Shown: one piece after another, positions 45,424 through 56,921 of the stretch | Numbering within the stretch: position 1 is the first letter of the stretch | Layout: every line of letters starts with the position of its first letter | Assembly: GCA_018340375.1 (NCBI GenBank) | Contig: JAFFJZ010000001.1 | Span: forward strand, 45,128,001-45,192,000 | Source of the DNA: Gonatopus flavifemur | Taxonomy: Eukaryota > Arthropoda > Insecta > Hymenoptera > Dryinidae | DNA length: 64,000 bases | Direction of reading: 5' to 3' | Translations under genes and position numbers: made by a program | Notes under the pieces: model-generated | Seen by the model: only the letters and a program-made list of their open reading frames with translations | The model's database searches: none | What the model was told of the DNA's origin: nothing

Positions 45424-45523
45424 TAGAAGAAAATGTTCTCGCTATGAAACATTTTGGATTTTGCAACAGGATATGTGCACAGGATATAGGTATGTACAGT
45501 AGCAACTCTCTATACGCGTTCCA

Positions 45524-45814
45524 CACTGTTAGAAATATTTGTGAATTCCTTAACTAATAATGTAAATTTATCAATCAAATTTAATAACTGTATACGGAGC
45601 CAACTTTACTACATTGAGTGACAATGCAATCGACAATCAGATGTACGAGTTCAATGTACAAATGTATATGAAAAAAACTTCCAACCCGACTAGAAATTTG
45701 GTCGGGCAAACCTCAGGGCCTTATGTTACCTTATAAGGTTCTGACTTTCACCTCACCAAATTTCTAGTCGGGAAATCCGGTATATGAAATGTAACACAGA
45801 TAATTTTAACAGAG
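45524..45814. mobile_element. MITE with CACTGTTA left end, carrying a nested hairpin
   Basis: CACTGTTAGAAATATTTG at the left and a decayed TTTTAACAGAG at the right, followed by TA. It is related to 22132-22369. The insertion at 45685-45772 sits inside it. Confidence 0.4.
45685..45772. mobile_element. 88-bp hairpin element, CCCGACTAGAAATTTGGT ends
   Basis: Perfect 18-bp inverted ends CCCGACTAGAAATTTGGT. The centre holds CCTTA/TAAGG words that also pair (GGCCTTATGTTACCTTATAAGG). It is a small member of the group with CCC ends. Confidence 0.65.
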
Positions 45815-46517
45815 TAGTTATGATCCAATCAGGTTGTGCCATCCCGAGTCAAAAAGTGGAACCTGATTCAGTTTTGATTCGTTGCGTATTACGGAGTTTA
45901 TCAGGTTTGATTTCATTTTCCACCCTCATCTCACGCTGTTCTCAACCTGATCTTATTGTCAGAATTTTCATTCGACCTGATGTTAACATTTTTTCCACCT
46001 CATTCAACTCTGGATCATTGTGTATTACGGTATTGATCAGGCTTTAAGAAGTATTACAATTTTTCGACTCGGGATGATTGAATTGGAAACGCAGCCAAAA
46101 CAAGCCTGTTTTGATTGTAAAGTGAACACAAAGAACAATCGCCCACACAATGGAGAAGGCTGAATTTCAGTCAGTTTTCAAATTAAGATGCAGTCAATTC
46201 AATCCACACTTTTCACAGTGGATAGTAGTCTCATATGAGAACTGTGATGCAAACAAATTGAGCCGAAAAAACAATCGCCGACACAATGGAAAAAGCATTG
46301 TTTGAAATTAAGATGCAAACAGATTAAGACTTTCTTTTTACAGTGAAGTTTCATCGTAATCGTTTGGAAACTGTAGACAAAAATTTTTTATTGCAATCCG
46401 CATAATTTGACAATATTTTAAATATTCTTCCCTCGTGTCTGCATATCATCTCAATTCCGCTGGAACTCATATGCAACCATACCTAATCGAAGCATGTATG
46501 ACTTTCATGATAACACA
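45815..46517. other. non-coding with CCTGAT and CACAATGGA words
   Basis: CCTGAT recurs several times between 45830 and 46040, and CAATCGCC(C/G)ACACAATGGA appears twice (about 46137 and 46272, roughly 135 bases apart), indicating a diverged short duplication. No gene. Confidence 0.4.
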
Positions 46518-47647
46518 GGCCAACAATTTTTAGAACCAAAGACCAGACCTAGTGTGCCCGGAGGATTTTGGTACGCTGATTACGAATCCGGCCTCAGAAT
46601 TGACCCATCACCCTAGGTTTCCGAGATATTCTAACCTAAAAGCGTCAAAAACACGGTTTTTCGCTATTCTTGAGGTCATGAAACAAAGCGAGTAATAGCT
46701 GAATCAAAACTCGGTTTATGAGAGCTGAAAGTACCACTCTTCCTCTTCAAAACAGCGTTGGATTCATGTGGATATCTTTTTTCTTCTTGATAATATCGAT
46801 AATCAAACTTTATTAGTTTTGCGTATCAACCCATCATAGACCATGGGCAAACCAGGGGGAATTCCAGAAATATCAATATTGGAATGAGGACATGGGTGAA
46901 AAAGATAGACTTTTGAGAACGAAAATCCCGGTTTTCTAATTGTTTGAATGATTGTTGTTCAAACAGTTTGTTTAAAAAAGCATGATACTTGAAAACTAAG
47001 AACATCATCCAGTTTCACAGGGAAAATTACTCGAGAAGCGAGAGTTTGAAGGTTTTCCCACTTCTCAACAATTCCCGCTGTTTGACTATGGGCAAGAGCA
47101 GTGTTCCGTACATATTATTGTTCATTGATTATTATTTTATCACACATCAAGTACACACACACACTCACACACTTTCAAACCCTTTTTTCCCAAATAGTTT
47201 TTCCCGTGGAATCGAATGTTGCTCTTAGTTTTCACGCATCAAGGTTTTTTAAACAAATTGTTTATATAATAATTGTTTTAACAATTCAAGAATCTGTTCT
47301 TCTCCATGAGACACCATTTTTTTCACCCATGTCCTCATTCCAATATTGATATTTCTGTAATTCCCCCTGGTTCGCCCATGGTCTATGATGGGTTGATACG
47401 CAAAACTAATAAAGTTTGATTATCGATATCTTCAAGAAGGAAAAAGATATACACATGAATCCATGCTTTATTGCATGACCTCAAAAATAGCAAAAAACCG
47501 TGTTTTTGACCCTTTTAGGTTAGAATATCTCGGGAACCTAGGGCGATGGGGCAATTCTGAGGCCAGATTCGTAATCAGCGCCCCAAAATCCTTCGGGTAC
47601 ACTAGGTCTGGTCTCTGGTTCCGGACTTTCGTCAAATTTTGTCGGCC
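46518..47647. mobile_element. 1.13-kb foldback element
   Basis: The halves pair around a centre near 47077 (GACCAGACCT at 46541 with AGGTCTGGTC at 47604). Long matching stretches include TTGATACGCAAAACTAATAA, CCATGGTCTATGATGGG and CACCCATGTCCTCATTCC. The arms differ by an insertion of roughly 60 bp near 46680-46750. The interior has a CA-rich run at about 47150-47172. No transposase and no clear target duplication. It is a different family from 10333-11771. Confidence 0.7.
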
Positions 47648-47789
47648 AATTATAATTGGTTGATGAGAAAGGAGAAAGTAGTATGTTAATTATCAGCAGA
47701 GTACTTTTCTATCTGGTCTTGATTTCTCTGTTTGCGTGAAAATTATGGGACCTTCCAGAATACATTCTTTTCGCGTAGACGTTTTTTAA

Positions 47790-48589
47790 CCCTCAGTTAC
47801 TCCACGGAGGTCAGAAGGGAACACGATGGTTTTGAATGTGGCGCCATTTCTATATGAGCGAAAGAAAGAGACCTGGACCGAATGGCGGAAAAATTTGGAG
47901 GTTCGCAGTGTACACTCAGCCGCTTGCCAGTTCCAATTCATTTGAAGTAGTGCAAGGAAGAGAGATGGAGGAAAAATTGTTCCCTTTGGATCCCCGTTGG
48001 GTATCAGCGTCACAAAAAGAAATTTTTCAATAAAGTTTTTCACGTGAATACATTTCATGAGAATAGTGTTTTCATCCGAAATGAAGAAGAGAATAATGAA
48101 AATATTGATTGTTTGTATTGGTTTTAATGTTTTTCTCCGAAACAAAAGTGTGAACGCTCATAAGCACGTGATTGTTTCAGATAAATTTACACTGATAAAT
48201 GTTCACTTCACGAAAAAAGTATACTTTTCGGGACGGATCTTCATAGTATCAATTTTCCCTCACTCTTTAGGGTTCCCAATTTGAAATTACGATCTTCAAA
48301 ATCCTTTTATTGACTTCCAGACTGAATGACATAATTTGAAAAATAACAAATTTCAATGAATTTTTATTCAAATCTGATATATAAATTTGTTGGATAATTC
48401 TTGTGATTGTTCATATGTGATTTTTTCACTATGATAATCTTCAAAATCATAAAAAACTCTATCGATTAGAGAAAAAATCATCTGAATCGATTTGATTTCA
48501 GCTGAGATACAAAACTTGGAAATTCAATTGTTCCTTTTAGACCCCCGTGAGATAACAGCGTAAGTGGAAAGACGTGGGGTAACTGAGGG
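47790..48589. mobile_element. 800-bp piggyBac-like MITE with TTAA duplication
   Basis: The perfect terminal repeat CCCTCAGTTAC at the left is inverted as GTAACTGAGGG at the right. The tetranucleotide TTAA lies immediately outside both ends (47786-47789 and 48590-48593). TTAA plus ends starting CCC is the signature of piggyBac elements. The next bases differ, but GGGAACA and CCCCCGTGAGATAACAGCG/CCCCGTTGGGTATCAGCG words recur. No transposase is encoded; the 119-codon minus-strand frame at 47786-48145 runs across the end and is not a gene. Confidence 0.75.
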
Positions 48590-48593
48590 TTAA

Positions 48594-49793
48594 CCATTTT
48601 TATCGTTATGACCAGAAATTTCGGAACAAGCCAAGCCGGCGAAAATTGGTTAAAACCGCAATGAAAATCAGGGATGGCTAGAATGGTTTCAATTCTGTTT
48701 CAATAGCATATCTTCAAAAAAGGAACCATGGGTCTTCCATTTGTATCTGATGTGAGGAAATTTGATTCACACCAGATTGTAGTACCTTTTCATTTTGAAG
48801 GATTCAATTTTCGAATCATGAAAGTGTGTGATTACTTCAAAAAAATTTGAGTATATGGAAAGATCCTAACAATTCATTTAATTTCATTGTTATAGATAAC
48901 TTATCACATTGGAATAGTAATCACAAATATCATAGAAGTATTGATGTTAATATCCTGTTTGGCACTTTTCGTTCTTCACCTATTTGGAAATATTTTCTTT
49001 GATTATCTACGAAGGATAGCAAACAAACAAGCAAACAATCAGTAGAATGAAATAATTAATGAAAATTTTACATCCTCCCATGTTTATTTTTTATGTTCTT
49101 TTGAAATCATGTTCAATGTAAATACTAGAATTGATAAATAATCCGCGCTGTACAAAATATTTTTGTATATTTCACTATTGAAAACATTCGATGGGAATAT
49201 CTTTCAATTTTCATTCCTCCCAATTCCTTTTCGAAGATTCGAATTTCCGTTCCTGAATTGTTCTCAATAATCAATTCCTCCGAAATTCTTGTGAATCATT
49301 GAAATTTGTGCATCGCAATTCCTGACCTCTCTTACGGCTCAATTGAAATTTTATTCCGTATCACACAATTTCTATGCGATTGATTGGAACAGTTCAGCCC
49401 TATGCCACTCCAATACAAAACCTATCTCGAAAAGAGGTCACTTATTGTCGTTGAAACTAGACCCGAACCAGGTGGCGCTTCATGTTCAGTGGGTACGGAG
49501 CGAAATAAACATAGATGCGAACTTAACCTTTCAAGTGAGGATATAGTAGCTTCAAGAATATTATACGTGTTATAACCGAATAGAAAGAATAATTTGAATA
49601 ATTTATTGGAACAATATCACCACTGCTTGAAAATTTTGATCCAAATAATCTTTTATTGAGGTTATATTATGAGCTATAACCCAATCCCTGCGTACCCAGT
49701 GTACTATTAGCGACGTCTCGTGGCGAAAGACAACAAAAGTCCTACTTTTGAGTGGCAGTGGCATAGGGCTGGAACAGCCATATTATTTGAAAT
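48594..49793. other. non-coding, nothing recognised
   Basis: AT-rich, with no bounded element. A short GC-richer patch at 49420-49510 (CCCGAACCAGGTGGCG) carries no recognisable signal. Confidence 0.45.
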
Positions 49794-50933
49794 CCCGATC
49801 AAAAAAAAACCTCAAGGGATCCCTCATAGGAACCCTCGATGGTTCCCATAAGGGTTTCCAGATAGGATCTCATAAGGGTTCCCCTGGGAATTTGGCACAA
49901 AAATTATGACCAAAACCCATCTGGGAACCCTTATGGGATCCCACGTGGGAGCTCATGTAAGATCCTGCATGTAGTGTTTTTGAACTGTTTCATTCTAAAT
50001 ACTCATATCAAATCTCCCCCAATGAGAACTTAGATGACTGAAAAGATGATTTCGATCAGTATAAACAATGGTGGACGAATACTGTTTGCAACAGTGGCCC
50101 AGTGATCTCATTTGATACTGAAATATTCTCCGAAAATATGTTACATTAGTTTACCTATAATTGATAGCTCTGGCAATTATTTTTTGAATGGACCTGACAG
50201 CAATTTTCAGTGGTGCGGAATAATTCATGTTCGTGTTTCAATCTGTCTAATTTTTCTGAAGTTGATGTGAATAAAGTTTGAAATGTGTAAAATTCAATCG
50301 TACAGCTGAACATACGTTTCCATTCAACGTACGTTTGTATTGTAAAAACAAATACTTGAAATTAAATATGTTGATAAATATAAAATATATATTTGCAATT
50401 TTAATTCGAAAAAATACAATTATAAGGATTTAATAAAAATTGCAGTGACCTGACATTGTCGATATTGATTTCACCTGGTGTAAACTCTAATATCAAAACG
50501 CTCCCCTGAATTTTGATGATGGAAATATTCAATACCTTTCTGTGAAAATAGAGAAACTAGAGATACCCCTCATGTTTGAATGGAATTATAATTTCAAAGA
50601 TGAATAATTGCACGTACCTTCTCATAATTTGTTCATTTTAATATTTTAGAAATCCCAAGTTAAATTATATATAAATTAATTTTATTCACAGTTGGGTAAA
50701 TTGAAAATTTATTCCACAAGTATATACGGAAAGCATGAAATTTCAAGAAATTTTCACCAATTATAAGATTCTATGTTGAATACAATGTCTTATATGGAGT
50801 CTCACAAGGGTTCCCAGATGGGCCCCAGGCAAAAAGTTTTTGTGCCAAATTCCCAGGGGAACCCTCATGGGATACTATCTGGTAACCCTCGAGGGTTCCT
50901 ATGAGGGATCCCTTGAGGTTTTTTTTGATCTGG
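49794..50933. mobile_element. 1.14-kb element, CCCGATCAAAAAAAA ends and GGGAACCC words
   Basis: The left arm (49794-49975) and right arm (50790-50933) are inverted copies: CCTCAAGGGATCCCTCATAG, then CCCCTGGGAATTTGGCAC and CCCATCTGGGAACCC. Within the arms the words GGGAACCC, GGGATCCC and CTCATAAGGG recur and are themselves self-complementary. The 800 bp between the arms is AT-rich and unrelated. No target duplication identified. Confidence 0.7.
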
Positions 50934-52762
50934 ATGTAAATTACTGAATCTCTTGATTCGCCAGAATGCGAAGAGTTCTCAAATTACATTTTTAGTTGAA
51001 ACAGCTAATTTCAAGAATCAATCTGTATTTATATTTCTTCAGCGGTATTCAGAAATCGTATCTGTTCTCATTAAAATTCCCAGTTCGCTTCAATGGATAA
51101 TTTTTTACAGGGCGGTCTCTATAAAATTCAATACTCATACAATTTTTCATTTTCATTCCTGATATGAAACTTCAAGTCGGTGAATAGCTAATATCTTGTC
51201 AGTTTTCAAGAACAAGAAATCAGAGCGTACGGAGGAGAAGAGTTACTTTCAAACATCTCAATGCATTGAAACTATTTGAATAAAGTGTCATTGCTGGTAG
51301 GTGTGCTAGTTTGAGTCGAGTACGAAGTTACAGTTCTTAGTAGGTCATAGTTTTCCAGGTAACATGTCGGAGATGATCTTGGAGCTGACGTGTGCACTCA
51401 TACACACACACACACACACACATTCCCACACGCTCAAGATTCTTAAAAGTTTTCTCACAAAAATATGTTGAGAGAAGAATGGTGATGGGATCTCACCGTT
51501 GTCAACGATGTAATTCCGTCGAAATTCTGTAAACTATCGATATCGAGGAATGACTCTTTTGAGTTTTACTTTGGAAAAAGTTTGATATTGTATTTTGGTC
51601 ATAATATCGTGATGTTTTTTCTTTTGTTCTCAATGAATAATACTGAATAAAGCAGAAAGTAGAGTAATTTAATCATATTTTTCATGCTTACAAGGAGATA
51701 TTTATCTAAAGCAAAATAGAATTTGAAACGAAATTGTAAAAATTGACATTGAATTCATCGGGAAAGCAAAAAGTTTGTTGCTCGTTATATGAGATTTTGG
51801 TTAAATCGTGATAACCATTCGAAAGTATCATTCTTCGACAAATGAGACACAAACAACGTGTTGATTTCGCTATACAATCTCGAATCTTTCAAATCATTGT
51901 TCCTTCTTGCGGGTTACCATTACAAAGAGAGAGAATCGAAGTAATTCTTCAGGGATTTGACCCTCATCCCTGCTGATATTCGTAGCTAAAGGGTTAGTAC
52001 GTTAATCGTTCAGTCATGAAACCGTTTGACTTTGTGATTGTAATGGATATGTGTAGTCGAGTTTCAGAACAGGAGAATGTACAGGTTCATTCATTCTGCC
52101 TGGGAGTGAGGAGGAACAAATATTTCGAATTCGTTTCGATGAGAAAAGGGGACTCGCATTCGAGGGATAAATTCATTTACGGATCAATTCGAAATAAATT
52201 AGAACACATGTTTAGGGAAAAGCACGTAATCAGGTGTGTAAATGGTCAATCAATATTTTTTCAACTGGAGGGATAGTTCATTGGGTTTTCATATTCCAGT
52301 TATTTCTCCAATGGAAACAATGGATGAGATTGAAATGAAATAAATGTGGAGAAATTGTTACAGTTTGCTGTGCCAATGAGCGATACTTCATTCGGTTCGT
52401 TACCTTCCAATACTCATACGTTTTTGCGTCGGATACTTGTTACTCGAGCAGTAAACATAACTTCTCCATTGATTTCTACTATTTGGTGTGGTGATTCACC
52501 GGATCGTTGATTAACGATTATTGTTGTGAAGCTGCGGGATGTATTCTACATATGAATACAAAAAATTAATTCTTCCAAATCGATGGTTTGAATTGGATAA
52601 ATTTAATTCACTGAATGCACATCTCGAAGCACATGGAATGTGATGTTCATCATCTTGGTGTATCCAAATCTGCGGTAATTTGGAGCTAAGATCGGTTTTT
52701 TGAGGTGAGAGTTATCCTAGCAAGTACTAATGTAGGCAATTGAAATCTTTTCAACACCTCGT
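50934..52762. other. non-coding with an AC microsatellite
   Basis: An (AC) run of about 11 units lies at 51402-51422. Otherwise there are no features; a plus-strand open frame at 52016-52276 lacks any recognisable signature. Confidence 0.5.
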
Positions 52763-53482
52763 CCCATACAGGGTTCATCAATTAGCCCAATAATGGCATG
52801 TTACTGGACCACAAACGGCGTTCTTCGCCCGTTAATGGCGCCCATTAATGGCTCATCAATGGTTAATTGCTGGATGATAACGTGGGTCCAGTAATGGCAA
52901 TAAACAATGGGCCATGTATGAAATTATTGATTGGCCCAGTGATGGGGCTAAATGATCCCGATTTAGGGCCATAAATTTCGGGATAATGTTCGAATGTCAG
53001 CCATCAATGGCAGATTACTGGGGCATAATAATAATAATGATATCCAATGGTGATATGAGTGCGTTCCAGAATAATTGGTTCAGTATTAGTTCAAATAAGT
53101 GGTTAAGTGTGAACACTTTTTATATGGCGCGTAATATACTTCGAAGTATTTTACATAGTTTACGACACGTAAGAAACCGAGTATCTTGCGCATGAAATCA
53201 ACCCCTTGCCCTTGGGGGGACAGGAGGGTTCAAGTATCTCACATATATTACGTGTCAGAAACCAAGTATGATACGTAAGAAATTGAAAAATCACGTGATA
53301 AACCCAACCCTGATAGCCGTACATCGGCTGATTATCGGCTGTTTTCATTGCTGACCTTTCTTAGCAGCCAGTGGTGGGCCACATTTGTGCCAATGATATG
53401 AATGCATTGTTGGTCATTCAATGGTAGCCATACATGGGCCAATTATTGGCTGTGTTTACATTATCGGGGTTTCCTGTATGGG
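52763..53482. mobile_element. 720-bp element, CCCATACAGG ends and AATGGGCC words
   Basis: CCCATACAGG at the left and CCTGTATGGG at the right. The outer ~200 bp on each side are made of words such as TAATGGC, AATGGGCCA, TTGGCCCAGTGATGG and CAATTATTGGC in both orientations. The centre (53000-53280) is ordinary AT-rich sequence. It shares the terminal CCCATACAG with 56002-56921 but not the interior word. Confidence 0.65.
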
Positions 53483-53762
53483 GTCTGTGTTTGGATGATA
53501 TTTTCTTGATAGTATCTTTCAAATAAATCATCCTCAGCAACAATGATCTAGTACTTCCCGAGGCTTGTGATGTTGTTTTGAGGAAAACTTGTTGGCGTTT
53601 GGAGATTTCAATTCTACAATTTCATTCTATACTCTCGAAGAAATTATTGGAAACTTCAAAGTTTGCAGCAATGTGCAATCCTGAATTTATTATCATTATC
53701 CTCATATGCGTACCGGAAGAGTAAAGAATTGTAATATTCACCATAATAACATAGTACTCGGT

Positions 53763-53932
53763 CTCATTTTATATAAAATCGTGAATGTTACTATGTGAGA
53801 ATAGAATTCTTTCCCATTTTGCTGATTTTTCTCATAATTGGTATGCTACGTAGGAATTATTATAAGAAAAATGGTGACGAGTTCTATTCTTATGTAGTAA
53901 CACCCACGATTTTGTATAAAATAAGACGGAAT
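53763..53932. repeat. ~50-bp-arm hairpin
   Basis: CATTTTATATAAAATCGTGA, then GTTACTATGTGAGAATAGAA pair with a right arm that reads, reversed, TTATTTTATACAAAATCGTG, then GTTACTACATAAGAATAGAA. The loop also contains the mirrored ATTTTTCTCATAAT and ATTATAAGAAAAAT. Confidence 0.65.
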
Positions 53933-54299
53933 ACATGGGGGGACGGGGGATTCGGTTGAAAGCTACACTGGTAGAAATATTTATTTTTCCCCTCTCTCCA
54001 TAAAATATTTATTTGTAGAAATCAGATATCTAATTGGATGCAAAAACTGATTATACTTGTGTCGGATAAATTATTCATTCAGAAGACCTATTTATTTGGG
54101 GCAAGCATTCCATTATTCGAATCGATCAAATATTTCACTAATCCTAAGGAATATTTCATGGAGAGGGGACAAATAAACTATTTATTTGGTTGGAAGATTG
54201 TTTTCCTCAGTGTACGTGGGTTTTTATTTATCTTATACTTGGAAGGAAATTCCATATGAACATCCAGAAAAATAATCCATTTGAATATAAATCGAATGG

Positions 54300-55205
54300 A
54301 TATTTGATTGGATCAAATAAGATTCCACTTGATTCAAGTAAATTTTATTCGAAATGAGAATAATTTTATTTTAATGGAATAAATCTTCCATTTCAGTCAA
54401 TTAAAATTTTATATTAGGGTCATATTTTGAATGAAAATTCATTTGATTGAAATTAATTTAATTGAACGTCAAAAACTACGTTCCTACGTAGAGGGAGGGG
54501 GGAGGTTCAGAGAAAAGTCACGGTAGAGCTACATGGGGGGAGGGAGGAGTCAAAAAGTTGTCAAAAGAAGGCCATGTAGTTTGCAAGGCTTATTTAGTTC
54601 ACCAACAATTTGACTTTTCCTCCTCCCCATCTCTTCATGATCGAGTCCCCCTAAGTCAACTAAATTCGAATGCATTCGCACTCGAACTTGCCTTTAATAG
54701 AGCTTTCATTACCAGCTTCAACAGCCAGCAGAATGGTTTACTTGAGTACGAACCTATACACGGAGAAAACGAAACATCGGTGAATATTTTTCCGACACGA
54801 CTAGCTCGTGTTATGAAAAAAAGAAAAAAATAATTTCAACACGACTGGTTAATGTATAGACATGAATCAGTCATGTCTCCGGAGTGTTGCTTGTTGTGGA
54901 AACACGATTGGTTGATGTCTACGCAGTAACCAGTAGTACTAGACTTCTTATGTTTTCATAACACGAGCCAGTCGTGTCTGATAAAATACTCACTAATATT
55001 TCGTTCCTTCCGTGAACTAGACATTTCATTGTATCCAATAAGATTTTACCTGATCCAAGCATATTTTATTTGAAATAAATAAAAATTTATTTGGACGGAA
55101 TCAATTTTTCATTTGATCCATCTACAACTTTAGCAGGTTCATATTTGAACAGAAATTTAGTTGATTCAACAGAGTTCAGTCAATTCAAATTTGCTCGGTG
55201 AATTA
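54300..55205 (+). repeat. diverged direct repeat pair of ~170 bp
   Basis: GGATCAAATAAGATTCCACT at 54310 and following bases recur from about 55030 as GTATCCAATAAGATTTTACC. In both copies this is followed by TTCAAG/CCAAGCATATTTTAT, TTTATTT(T/G)-A-ATGGAAT-type and GTTGATTCAA/GATTGAAAT words. Between the copies are a GGGGGGAGGGAGG tract (54490-54550), unassigned sequence and the palindromic element 54759-55014. They may be the two halves of one element split by insertions. Confidence 0.35.
54759..55014. mobile_element. 256-bp palindromic MITE, CACGGAGAAAA ends
   Basis: The left arm reads CACGGAGAAAACGAAACATC, then GACACGAC and GCTCGTGTTATG; the right arm is the inverse, ending TTCCGTG. Internal words ACACGACTGGTTAATGT and ATGAATCAGTCATGTCTCC correspond to those in 17581-17854, so they are one family, with this copy more diverged. 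Confidence 0.65.
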
Positions 55206-55321
55206 TTTGATCACTGAGAACCAGTTCACACAATCAACATCAGTTGATTAGTTTGAATCGATTATTTTTGTTCTGTAGGTAAATAGTCTCTTAGAGCGGA
55301 TTTGAAACACCTATTCAAAGT

Positions 55322-55597
55322 TCATATATAAGATTGTTGCTCGAGATCGGACGTTGCCAAGTTGCGTGTGTTCACAGAGAAGTTAACCATGGTCGGGATG
55401 GTCATCATTTCCTCCGTGAAGGTATTTCCAAAGCTCCGATAAGAATTGAATACCTCGAAGAGCACAATAACCCACAACATCGAGATAGTCTTCGTTCCAA
55501 GTGGAAACCATAAGATGACTAAAGTCAACGTAACTAAATTAACCATCGCAGTATTTGATAAGATAAAATTGTTGATATAGAAGTCCTTGAGAAACAT
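55322..55597 (-). CDS. hypothetical small membrane protein or exon
   Basis: A 91-codon frame with a true ATG preceded two codons upstream by an in-frame TGA, so this is the first available start. Two hydrophobic stretches are visible: residues ~18-33 (MVNLVTLTLVILWFPL) and ~39-49 (SMLWVIVLFEVF), followed by a polar tail with several Thr and Asn residues. Codon use has many G/C third positions for this AT-rich region, which argues for past or present selection. It may be a small two-pass membrane protein, or one exon of a multi-pass receptor or transporter. I do not recognise the family. A possible donor site (TTCGAG|GTATTC) lies within it. Confidence 0.35.
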   Translation of the reverse strand: MFLKDFYINNFILSNTAMVNLVTLTLVILWFPLGTKTISMLWVIVLFEVFNSYRSFGNTFTEEMMTIPTMVNFSVNTRNLATSDLEQQSYI

Positions 55598-56001
55598 TGA
55601 TCATCTATCATTCATCTACAAATATTAACCCCTACATTACATCATTTTGATATTTCGAAATGGATTTGATTTTCTCCTGTAAACAGATTGGAGTTTTCAA
55701 TTTTCCCTTTCCTGAAGTTTATTTCGAAGTTATGGACTAGTATGTTCTCAATATCTCTCCGTCAATCCCAATTTGCTGTGAAATTTTCACATTAAACATC
55801 AAACATCGTCATCAGTCTTCATCTTGTTATAACTACTTCACGTCGAGTAATCATTCATATCGTTGAAACTTTGTAGCCTTTCGAAGTCCCTATTATGGTA
55901 GTATTTTTAGGAACAAAATCACTGATGTATAATACTTATTTTTCACTAACCTGTAGCTAATAATTATCCTTTCTCATCGATTTTAGATTTCTTTGTACAT
56001 T
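55598..56001. other. non-coding, nothing recognised
   Basis: AT-rich, no feature seen. Confidence 0.5.
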
Positions 56002-56921
56002 CCCATATAAAAATTTTTAGGTTCCGCCAATGCTGACGATAGAATATAGCTTGGCGCAATGTTGACAGGCAAGGCTTGGCAATCTATAAGTATTCAATGT
56101 TGATCAACAACAATTATAATGTCGCACCGATATCGGTGTTCAACGAATTTAGATTGTCAGCCTACCATTGGTTCACAATTCCGCCAGGCTTGGTGTTTGC
56201 TAGGCTCATCCATGGTCCGACATTGACCGAACGATAGATTCTATCAAAAGTGACGATCTTTCGGAACGTGAATATTGCCACAAACTTTGGTCTAGTCTGG
56301 GTAAAAATTAGTTTTCAATGTGGCGCCGATCATTGGTGATAGCATGGCTCAATATTGGCATGCTCCTTAATTTGAACTGTTGATGGCTGAATTGCTAGCT
56401 AAGTTACTGATCGAATGTTTCTCGGGAGTAGTGAGAGATGTTTACAAGGAATATATGAGGCTTAAATAATTCTATGGAAGAACAGTCGATGGTTCTTTAT
56501 TACAGGTTACACCAGAGAGCTTCTACCGCTGATCCATATTGTGTACACTTCTCATGGAAAATTTTAGCGACAAAAAACACCGAGTTGTTTACAGATAAAT
56601 GTGGGAAACACAATACTGTTCCAAATAACATATATTGGAAATTGTGAAATGCGCATAATTGTCATATATTTCTGGGTTAATTATTTTTTACAATCTTATC
56701 ATTGGCGCAACATTGATAAACAAATTTTTCTATTGTTCGTCAATGATGGTCAATCTCATTGCCATTTCTGCACCAATGATGAGGCTTTATTGGAAAAGCA
56801 CATCGATAAATCATAAAATGATGTTATCATGTCAGTGTTGCGCCATGCTTGATTGCCAAGCCTCGGCCATACTTTATCTACATTGTGCCATGCTAACGCC
56901 AATGGTAAATTTCTGTATGGG
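56002..56921. mobile_element. 920-bp element, CCCATAYARAAATTT ends and GCCAATG words
   Basis: The left end CCCATATAAAAATTT leads to GCCAATGC; the right end reversed, CCCATACAGAAATTTACC, leads to ATTGGCG. The interior is thick with GCGCAATGTTG, CACCAATGATG, GCCAAGCTTGGC-like and TGGCATG words in both orientations. No protein. Open frames at 56601-56931 are by-products. Confidence 0.65.

Noticed and set aside
47786..48145. 119-codon minus-strand frame as a piggyBac transposase piece
   Set aside because: It runs across the element end and has none of the piggyBac catalytic motifs.
52016..52276. 86-codon plus-strand frame with mixed charged residues
   Set aside because: Somewhat coding-like codons, but no motif, splice site or neighbour supports it; too weak to annotate.
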